A DNA stretch of 9,778 nt from CAYVCP01 sp964450565. GTDB taxonomy: Bacteria > Patescibacteriota > Minisyncoccia > Minisyncoccales > CG1-02-41-26. Position 1 is the stretch's first letter. Each line of letters opens with the position of its first letter. Under the pieces are notes generated by a model. The model was not told where the DNA came from. It searched no databases and worked only from the letters and a program-made list of their open reading frames with translations. The stretch lies in NCBI GenBank assembly GCA_964450565.1, contig CAYVCP010000023.1, forward strand, positions 1 to 9,778, in the 5' to 3' direction. The position numbers and the translations under genes were made by a program. Shown here in pieces: positions 4,368 through 9,778 of this stretch.

Positions 4368-6293
4368 ATGATTTTTTCATTTAATTTTTTAAAAGATTAT
4401 ATCTCAAAAGATATATTAGTTGATGAAATAGCAGAGCTACTTATGTTTCATAGTTTTGAGATAGAAGAAATTAAAAAGAAAGGTATTGATTTTACTTTAG
4501 ATATTGATGTTTTAGCTAACAGGGCTCACGATTGTTTTAGTCATATTGGAATAGCAAGGGAGGTATGTGCTTTAGCTATGTGTAAATTAAAAATACCAGA
4601 AAACAGCTTTATAGAAAAAAAAGGAAAAACTAATTTAAAAATAGATGTTCTTTCGAATAAAGATTGTAAAAGATATACTTTAAAGATTTTAGAAAACATT
4701 CAAGTAGGAGATTCTCCAAAATGGCTTAAAGAACGGCTTAAGAGTTGTGGTTTACAACCCATTAACAATGTTGTTGATATTACAAATTACGTTATGTTGG
4801 AAACTGGACAACCCTTGCATGCTTTTGATGCAGAGAAAATAGGGGATAGGGTAATTGTGAGACGAGCAAAAACAGGAGAAAAAATAAAAACATTAGATGA
4901 TAAAGAATATAATCTAAATGAAAATATCCTTGTTATAGCTTCAAATAGCCATCCATTAGCTATAGCTGGAATTAAGGGTGGAGAGGATTCTGGTATTGAT
5001 CAGAATACTAAGACAATTGCTATTGAGGCTGCTAACTTTGATCAGATTTTAATTAGGAAAGCTTCAAGGGCTTTAAAACTGAGGACAGATGCTTCATTAA
5101 GGTTTGAAAATGGCATTGATGAAAGTTTAATTGATTTTGCCCAAAAGAGAGTTTGTTTTTTATTAACGCAATATGCAAAAGCAGAGGTTCTAGAAACTAT
5201 AATAGATAGTAATCCTAAGCAAAGAAATAAAAAAAAGATTAAACTAAATTTAAATTATGCTAATCAGTTATTAGGATTAGAGATAAAAGAGGAAGAGGCT
5301 ATTGATATTTTAGAAAGATTGCAATTTGAAGTAGAAAAACAATCATCTCACCTACTTGTTTTGGTTCCCAAAGAACGATTGGATATTTCTTTTGCAGAAG
5401 ATTTAATTGAAGAATTGGGTAGAATATATGGTTATGATAAAATTCCCTCTATTTTTCCAAAAGGCAAGGTGAGTCCTCCTGAAAGAAACGATACAATATT
5501 TTGGTGTAATAAAACAAAAGACATTTTGAAAGAATTAGGTTTTTCTGAAGTATATACTTATTCTTTTGCTTCAGAAAATAATTTATCTGGTGTTGAAATT
5601 ATAAATCCTTTAAATGTTTTAAATAAATATTTAAGAACTAACCTTATATCAAATCTTTTAAAAACTAAAGAAGAGAATTTAAAATGGTTTGATGAAATTA
5701 ATATCTTTGAGTTGGGAAAAGTTTTTGAGAAAGGCTTTAAAGAAAAAAGGCGCCTTTGTTGTCTTACCACAAAAAAGGATAGTTTTTATTTCTTAAAAGG
5801 GGTATTACAAAATTTGTTTTCTGAACTAGGAGTCAAAGACTACGATTATTATTTAGACAAGGGACCATTTGCAAAAGGAGCTAAAATAAAAATAGGAAAC
5901 AAAGAAGTTGGTTTTATTGGACAAAAAGATGAAGCTTTTCTTTTTGATATAGATTTAGATTTTTTACTCACAAAAGCAACAGAGAAGAAACAATACGAAC
6001 AAATTTCTATATTTCCTCCTTATTTTCGAGATTTAGCAATTTTTGTTCCAAAACAACAACAAGTAGGGAGTGTTTTAAAAATTATCCAAGGATCGTGTTC
6101 TGATATTGTGAAAGAAGTTGAATTGTTTGAGGTTTATTCTGGTAAGGGAATACCAGAGGGAAAAAAGAGTTTAGCATTTCATATAACCTATCAATCAAAA
6201 AAGAAAACATTGCTTTCTGAAGAGGTAGAAAAAGAGCATCAGAAAATAATCAAGGGTTTAGAAGGTAATTTATCGTTTAAAGTAAGAAAATAA
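4368..6293 (+). CDS. pheT: Phenylalanyl-tRNA synthetase beta subunit, short form lacking the OB-fold domain
   Basis: PheT partners PheS; it recognises tRNA-Phe and edits Tyr-tRNA-Phe. The product has 641 residues, against roughly 780-800 in common bacteria. The start FNFLKDYI...EIEEIKK runs within about 45 residues into D45IDVLANRAHDCFSHIGIARE, so the EMAP/Trbp-like OB-fold normally inserted between these parts is absent. The rest looks complete: B3/B4 editing domain (about 95-255; NNVVDITNYVM, QPLHAFD, AGIKGGEDSG, LRTDASLRFENGID), B5 (about 285-360; VPKERLDISFAEDLIEELGR), the catalytic-like B6-B7 (about 370-540), and the C-terminal FDX-ACB anticodon-binding domain (545-641; FPPYFRDLAIFV, VELFEVYSGKGIPEGKKS). 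The gene lies 3 nt after pheS and 4 nt before gyrB with no Shine-Dalgarno sequence. The missing domain looks like a real deletion, since the frame is continuous and pheS abuts the start. Confidence 0.96.
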   Translation: MIFSFNFLKDYISKDILVDEIAELLMFHSFEIEEIKKKGIDFTLDIDVLANRAHDCFSHIGIAREVCALAMCKLKIPENSFIEKKGKTNLKIDVLSNKDCKRYTLKILENIQVGDSPKWLKERLKSCGLQPINNVVDITNYVMLETGQPLHAFDAEKIGDRVIVRRAKTGEKIKTLDDKEYNLNENILVIASNSHPLAIAGIKGGEDSGIDQNTKTIAIEAANFDQILIRKASRALKLRTDASLRFENGIDESLIDFAQKRVCFLLTQYAKAEVLETIIDSNPKQRNKKKIKLNLNYANQLLGLEIKEEEAIDILERLQFEVEKQSSHLLVLVPKERLDISFAEDLIEELGRIYGYDKIPSIFPKGKVSPPERNDTIFWCNKTKDILKELGFSEVYTYSFASENNLSGVEIINPLNVLNKYLRTNLISNLLKTKEENLKWFDEINIFELGKVFEKGFKEKRRLCCLTTKKDSFYFLKGVLQNLFSELGVKDYDYYLDKGPFAKGAKIKIGNKEVGFIGQKDEAFLFDIDLDFLLTKATEKKQYEQISIFPPYFRDLAIFVPKQQQVGSVLKIIQGSCSDIVKEVELFEVYSGKGIPEGKKSLAFHITYQSKKKTLLSEEVEKEHQKIIKGLEGNLSFKVRK

Positions 6294-6297
6294 TTAT

Positions 6298-8211
6298 ATG
6301 AACAAAAAGCAAGAAGCAAGTTATACAGCAGAAGATATTTATGTATTAGAGGGGTTAGATCCTGTAAGAAAGAGACCTGGTATGTATATCGGTTCTACTG
6401 GTGTTGAAGGATTGCACCATTTAATATGGGAAGTCTTTGATAATTCTTTAGATGAGGCAATGGCTGGGTATTGTAATGAAATAGTAGTTTCTTTGTTAAA
6501 AGGAAACAGGGCTCAATGTATTGATAATGGAAGGGGTATTCCTGTTGAGAAACATAAAAAAACAGGAAAATCAGCTTTAGAGACTGTAATGACTACCTTG
6601 CATGCTGGTGGAAAGTTCGGAAGTAAGGCTTATCAAGTTTCTGGGGGTCTTCATGGAGTAGGAGTTTCGGTTGTTTGTGCTTTGTCTAGTGAAATGACAG
6701 CTGAAGTTTGTCGTGACGGTTTTACATTTTCTCAAGAATATGCAAAAGGAAAAGTAAAAACAAAGTTACAAAAAGGAAAGAGTTGTAATAAGACAGGAAC
6801 ATCGGTTACTTTTTTGCCTGACACAGAAATATTTAAAGATGTTCAATTTGATAGAAAGAAAGTTTTATCTCACCTAAGACAACAAGCTTATTTAACTCCT
6901 GGAGTAAGGATAGTAGTTAAGGATGAAAGAGGAGATAATCCCTTTAATTATACCTTTTATTTCGAAGGAGGATTAAAATCATACGCTAGTTATCTTATTG
7001 GAGACACCGAACCAAGGCATGACAACGTTTTTTATTGTAAAGGAGAAAAAGAAAATATATTTGTAGAGGTCGCTCTTTTATATGCAAAAGAGTTTGAATG
7101 TTTTGAAGAAAGTTTTGCTAATAACATTAATACAGGAGAAGGAGGAACTCATCTTACTGGTTTTAGGACAGCTTTAACAAGAACTTTAAATAATTATGCT
7201 AGAAAGAATAGCTTTTTGAAAGAAAAAGATGAAAATTTGACAAGTAATGATGTAAGGGAAGGATTAGTAAGTGCTGTTTCTATTAAGATCAGAGATCCTC
7301 AATTTGAAGGTCAAACAAAAGCAAAATTAGGAAATCCAGAAGCTAAAACCGCCGTGGAAAATGTTTTTTCTTCTGCTTTTGCAGAGTTTTTAGAAAAGAA
7401 CCCTCAAGACGCAAGATCAATTATTGAGAGTTGTTTATTATCAGCTAGAGCTAGAAGAGCTGCTAAAGCTGCTAGAACTACAGTATTAAGAAAGGGAGTA
7501 TTGGATGGTCTAAGTTTGCCTGGTAAATTAGCAGACTGTGCATCAAAAAACCCAGAAGAGTCAGAAATATATATAGTAGAGGGTGATTCTGCAGGAGGAA
7601 GTTCGAAAATGGCTAGAGATAGAAGATCTCAAGCTATCCTTCCTTTGCGAGGAAAAATTTTGAATGTAGAAAGAGCAAGATTAGATAAAATTTTAACAAA
7701 CCAAGAAATTAAATCACTGATTATTGCTTTAGGAACAGCAATTTCACAAGATTTTGATATTGAAAAACTAAGATATCATAGGATTATTATTATGTCAGAT
7801 GCTGATGTTGATGGAGCCCATATTAGAACCTTGCTTCTTACTTTATTCTTTAGATATTTTAGAGAAATAGTTGAAAAAGGGTTTTTGTATATAGCTCAAC
7901 CTCCTTTATATAAAATACAATCAGGTAAAACAATAGAATATGCTTATACAGACGCTGATAAAGAAGATATTATTAATGAGTTAAAAGGAAGTAATATCAG
8001 TATCCAGAGGTATAAAGGTTTGGGGGAAATGAATCCTAACGAGCTATGGGATACAACAATGAATCCAGAAAATAGAGTTCTTTTAAGGGTTAAAGTAGAA
8101 GATGCAAAAGAAGCTGATCATATTTTTGATACTTTAATGGGTAAAGAAGTAATGCCACGTAAAAAATTTATACAAGTTCACGCAAAGAAAGTTAAAAATC
8201 TTGACATTTAA
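6298..8211 (+). CDS. gyrB: DNA gyrase subunit B
   Basis: GyrB is the ATPase/TOPRIM subunit of the type IIA topoisomerase that introduces negative supercoils with GyrA. The GHKL ATPase shows EGLDPVRKRPGMYIGSTG (18-35), general base E45 in WEVFDNSLDEA, D76 in CIDNGRGIPV, and the lid GGLHGVGVSVV (116-126). The transducer has K341 or nearby in FEGQTKAKLGN. The TOPRIM domain has catalytic E428 in IVEGDSAGG and the Mg2+-binding D501/D503/D505 in SDADVDGAH, with PLRGKILNVERA between them. The C-terminus has YKGLGEMNPNELWDTTMNP and ends in NLDI. At 637 residues it has the common form without the large proteobacterial insert. ParE is similar, but the overall fit and the NLDI ending favour GyrB. gyrA is not in the window. 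The last codons contain the -35 of the downstream secE promoter. Confidence 0.93.
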   Translation: MNKKQEASYTAEDIYVLEGLDPVRKRPGMYIGSTGVEGLHHLIWEVFDNSLDEAMAGYCNEIVVSLLKGNRAQCIDNGRGIPVEKHKKTGKSALETVMTTLHAGGKFGSKAYQVSGGLHGVGVSVVCALSSEMTAEVCRDGFTFSQEYAKGKVKTKLQKGKSCNKTGTSVTFLPDTEIFKDVQFDRKKVLSHLRQQAYLTPGVRIVVKDERGDNPFNYTFYFEGGLKSYASYLIGDTEPRHDNVFYCKGEKENIFVEVALLYAKEFECFEESFANNINTGEGGTHLTGFRTALTRTLNNYARKNSFLKEKDENLTSNDVREGLVSAVSIKIRDPQFEGQTKAKLGNPEAKTAVENVFSSAFAEFLEKNPQDARSIIESCLLSARARRAAKAARTTVLRKGVLDGLSLPGKLADCASKNPEESEIYIVEGDSAGGSSKMARDRRSQAILPLRGKILNVERARLDKILTNQEIKSLIIALGTAISQDFDIEKLRYHRIIIMSDADVDGAHIRTLLLTLFFRYFREIVEKGFLYIAQPPLYKIQSGKTIEYAYTDADKEDIINELKGSNISIQRYKGLGEMNPNELWDTTMNPENRVLLRVKVEDAKEADHIFDTLMGKEVMPRKKFIQVHAKKVKNLDI

Positions 8212-8229
8212 TTTTTTCAAAGGTAATAT
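8201..8229 (+). promoter_or_regulatory. Sigma-70-type promoter of secE-nusG-rplK
   Basis: A perfect -35 TTGACA (8201-8206) lies within the final codons of gyrB. After a 17-bp spacer comes TAATAT (8224-8229; 4 of 6 consensus). The predicted start is about 8236, giving a leader of roughly 30 nt to secE. The transcript would begin just before the terminator-like stem at 8240-8253. Confidence 0.65.
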
Positions 8230-8235
8230 AGGCTC

Positions 8236-8258
8236 AAAGAGCCCTAAGGGGCTTTTTT
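8236..8258 (+). terminator. Intrinsic terminator after gyrB
   Basis: The stem AGCCC (8240-8244) / GGGCT (8249-8253) has a TAAG loop and is followed by six T residues (8253-8258). A-U pairs can extend the base through 8236-8239. It ends the pheS-pheT-gyrB transcript 25-45 nt after the gyrB stop. An alternative hairpin, GGCTC (8231-8235) with GAGCC (8239-8243), uses the left arm of this stem and excludes it. Confidence 0.75.
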
Positions 8259-8265
8259 AAAAAAC

Positions 8266-8451
8266 ATGATACACAGAATAAAAACATTTTTTAAAGAAGT
8301 AATAACTGAAGGAAAAAAAGTTGATTGGCCTACCAAGCAACAAACTTTTAGATATACAGTGATAGTTATTTCTATTTCTGCTTCTGTGGCTTTATTCCTT
8401 GGTATTTTAGACTTTATTTTTTTAAAAATCTTAGGAAAATTTATTATTTAA
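8266..8451 (+). CDS. secE: Preprotein translocase subunit SecE
   Basis: SecE is the essential small clamp subunit of the SecYEG channel in the cytoplasmic membrane. At 61 residues this is the minimal single-span form. An amphipathic N-terminal helix has the family signature E11-x6-KVDWPT (W21, P22), followed by one transmembrane helix at about residues 30-52 with a conserved aspartate D49 near its end. The ATG lies 13 nt after the terminator stem and has no usable Shine-Dalgarno sequence (the purine run at 8246-8251 is buried in the hairpin). nusG follows 3 nt after the stop, the classic secE-nusG order. The common upstream neighbours rpmG and tRNA-Trp are absent. Confidence 0.95.
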   Translation: MIHRIKTFFKEVITEGKKVDWPTKQQTFRYTVIVISISASVALFLGILDFIFLKILGKFII

Positions 8452-8454
8452 AAT

Positions 8455-9000
8455 ATGGCAAAACAAAAGATACAACAAGGTAGAAATTGGTATGTTTTAC
8501 ACACATATCCCGGAGAAGAAGAAGCAGTTGCCAGAAATCTTAGACAAAGAGTTGAGAATCTTTCGGTAGAAGATAAGATTTTTAATGTAATGGTACCAAA
8601 AGAAAAAAAGATTAAGATAAAGAACGGTAAAAGAAAAGTAATTGAGGAAAGAATATATCCTGGATATGTATTTGTAGAAATGATTGTTACAGATGATTCT
8701 TGGTATGTGGCTCGTAATACTCCTCGTGTTACTGGTTTTATTGGAGCAGGAACTACTCCGATTCCAGTTTCTCAAGCAGAGGTTGATATTTTAAAGAAGA
8801 GGATTGGAATTGAAGCTCCTCAGTTTAAAATTGACGTTACTTTAGGAAGTTTAGTAAAAATTAATGATGGTCCTTTTAAAGACTTTGAGGGTAAGGTTTC
8901 TGAAATTGACGGAGAAAGGGGCAAGTTAAAAGTATTGGTTAATATATTTGGTCGGGATACACCTGTTGAAGTTGATTCATTACAAGTTAAAAAAATATGA
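8455..9000 (+). CDS. nusG: Transcription termination/antitermination factor NusG
   Basis: NusG binds RNA polymerase through its N-terminal domain and links it to ribosomal protein S10 or Rho through its C-terminal KOW domain. The NGN domain runs from about 11 to 115: NWYVLHTYPGEEEAVARNL (11-29), a basic EKKIKIKNGKRKV hairpin, IYPGYVFVEM (67-76), and VTGFIGAGTTPIPVS (92-106). The KOW domain (about 128-181) has GSLVKINDGPFKDFEGKV (131-148) and a closing VEVDSLQVKKI. The length of 181 residues is normal. No Shine-Dalgarno sequence precedes the ATG. The stop is TGA, which shows that TGA terminates here, and it overlaps the rplK start by 4 nt (ATGA), typical of translational coupling. Confidence 0.97.
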   Translation: MAKQKIQQGRNWYVLHTYPGEEEAVARNLRQRVENLSVEDKIFNVMVPKEKKIKIKNGKRKVIEERIYPGYVFVEMIVTDDSWYVARNTPRVTGFIGAGTTPIPVSQAEVDILKKRIGIEAPQFKIDVTLGSLVKINDGPFKDFEGKVSEIDGERGKLKVLVNIFGRDTPVEVDSLQVKKI

Positions 9001-9413
9001 AAGAAGTAGCAAAAGTAAAATTACATATTCAAGCCGGTAAGGCAACTCCGGCTCCTCCTATTGGACCATCTCTAGCTCAATATGGTATTAATATAGGAGA
9101 ATTTTGTCAAAAATTTAATGATACCTCAAAAGATCAAATAGGATTTACCTTGCCTACGGTCATTACTATTTTTGAAGATAGAAGTTTTAAGTTTATAATT
9201 AAAACTCCTTTAACTTCTCAACTTATTAAGAAATCACTTGGTATTGAGAAAGGATCAGGAGAGCCTAATAGAAAAAAGGTAGGTAAATTAACAAAAGAAC
9301 AATTAACAGAGATTGCAACTACTAAAATGCCTGATTTAAATACTAAGGATACGAAAAGAGCTATGAAAATTATTGAGGGGACTGCTAAAAATATGGGGGT
9401 AGAAATTAAATAG
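8997..9413 (+). CDS. rplK: Ribosomal protein L11 (uL11)
   Basis: L11 forms the base of the GTPase-associated stalk of the 50S subunit, binding 23S rRNA near the thiostrepton site. The 138-residue product is full length. The N-terminal domain has KVKLHIQAGKATPAPPIGPS (6-25) with the conserved PP at 20-21, then YGINIGEFCQKFN. The rRNA-binding C-terminal domain begins around KTPLTSQLIKKS (69-80) and ends with KLTKEQLTEIATTKMPDLN (97-115) and the final helix to K138. It starts in a 4-nt overlap with nusG and has no Shine-Dalgarno sequence. In most bacteria rplK is followed by rplA (L1); here a dCTP deaminase-type gene starts 2 nt later instead. Confidence 0.97.
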   Translation: MKEVAKVKLHIQAGKATPAPPIGPSLAQYGINIGEFCQKFNDTSKDQIGFTLPTVITIFEDRSFKFIIKTPLTSQLIKKSLGIEKGSGEPNRKKVGKLTKEQLTEIATTKMPDLNTKDTKRAMKIIEGTAKNMGVEIK

Positions 9414-9415
9414 TT

Positions 9416-9778
9416 ATGGTATTATCAAAGTCTGCTATTTTAAGAAATAAAGAGAAGAATAAAGTAGTGATAGATCCTTTTGTTGAAGCTAATGTAGGAA
9501 ATTGTAGCTATGATGTTTCTTTGGGAGAATGGTATTTTAGAGAAAGCCATCCCAAAGAAGGATTTACGACCTACAATCCTTATTCAAAGAAAGAGGTCTC
9601 AAGGGTCTGGGGTTTACCTCAAAGAGCGAAAAAAGCCAAGGAGTGTATTAATAATTTTGAGGGCATTTCAGAAGACGATCTAATAATTTTAATAGATCCT
9701 GGAGAAACATTGCTCTGCCACACTAAAGAGTTTATTGGAGGAAGGGATAATATTACTACGATGATGAAGGCGCGAAGT
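9416..9778 (+). CDS. dcd: dCTP deaminase / dUTPase-superfamily protein, N-terminal part (runs off window)
   Basis: The frame is open from the ATG at 9416 to the window end (121 residues, 3' part missing). The N-terminus MVLSKSAILRN, then VIDPFVEANVGNCSYDVSLGEWYF, matches the Dcd start (I-L-s-x-x-x-I ... S-x-D-v-x-L-G). LIDPGETLLCHTKEFIGG fits the conserved P-G-E-x-x-L-x-x-T-x-E strand. The last residues, MMKARS, align with the RSS motif that helps form the trimer active site. A 45-residue segment between these (about 45-90; NPYSKKEVSRVWG..) is longer than in E. coli Dcd. Deamination of dCTP to dUTP is the best guess. The catalytic glutamate and the nucleotide-discriminating tail lie beyond the window, so dUTPase or bifunctional activity cannot be excluded. 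It begins 2 nt after rplK and is probably co-transcribed. Confidence 0.78.
   Translation, partial: MVLSKSAILRNKEKNKVVIDPFVEANVGNCSYDVSLGEWYFRESHPKEGFTTYNPYSKKEVSRVWGLPQRAKKAKECINNFEGISEDDLIILIDPGETLLCHTKEFIGGRDNITTMMKARS

Noticed and set aside
5558..5770. Minus-strand open frame inside pheT
   Set aside because: It is opposite PheT coding sequence in the correct continuous frame; no family resemblance.
8497..8775. Minus-strand open frame inside nusG
   Set aside because: It is opposite the conserved NGN domain and has a composition typical of an antisense shadow.
1..9778. Mobile element, CRISPR array, defence or other novel multi-gene system
   Set aside because: No repeats array, transposase, integrase, toxin-antitoxin pair or unexplained gene cluster is visible; nearly all sequence is assigned to housekeeping genes on one strand.

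Overview
The window is about 9.8 kb of AT-rich, densely packed bacterial chromosome, with every gene on the + strand. I read it as a housekeeping segment from a reduced-genome bacterium of the Candidate Phyla Radiation (Patescibacteria), most likely a Parcubacteria-type lineage. The reasons are: very short or overlapping gene junctions; starts that almost never carry a Shine-Dalgarno sequence; a PheT without its tRNA-binding OB-fold; a membrane-anchored protein resembling a hypothetical family I know mainly from CPR genomes; tRNAs without encoded CCA; and rplK not followed by rplA. The taxonomic call is inference. TGA is used as a stop (nusG), which argues against code-25 lineages such as Absconditabacteria and Gracilibacteria.

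Layout: (1) Positions 2-2507 hold the 3' end of mreB, then gatC, gatA and a 189-residue single-pass membrane protein, each running into the next. (2) Positions 2541-2901 are a tRNA cluster: initiator tRNA-Met(CAU), elongator tRNA-Met(CAU) and tRNA-Asp(GUC). A well-formed promoter overlaps the end of the preceding gene. (3) Positions 2916-3326 encode a small HAD-like protein with a degenerate last motif. (4) Positions 3390-8211 are pheS, pheT and gyrB, separated by 3-4 nt. (5) Positions 8266-9778 are secE, nusG, rplK and the 5' part of a dCTP deaminase-family gene that leaves the window.

Most genes serve translation or its coupling to transcription. GatCA are two subunits of the tRNA-dependent amidotransferase (GatB is not here), PheST charges tRNA-Phe, the three tRNAs include the initiator, and L11 is part of the ribosomal stalk base. 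NusG links RNA polymerase to the ribosome and SecE to protein export. GyrB, MreB and the dCTP deaminase cover DNA topology, cell shape and nucleotide supply.

The best regulatory signals are two sigma-70-like promoters with exact 17-bp spacers, one before tRNA-fMet and one with a perfect TTGACA inside the end of gyrB. The latter is interleaved with an intrinsic terminator and a competing hairpin in the 54-nt gyrB-secE gap. I found no mobile element, CRISPR array, defence island or obviously new multi-gene system. The items most worth a second look are the unusual initiator tRNA, the gyrB-secE promoter/terminator arrangement, the HEPN-like membrane protein with its motif residues replaced, and the minimal PheT.
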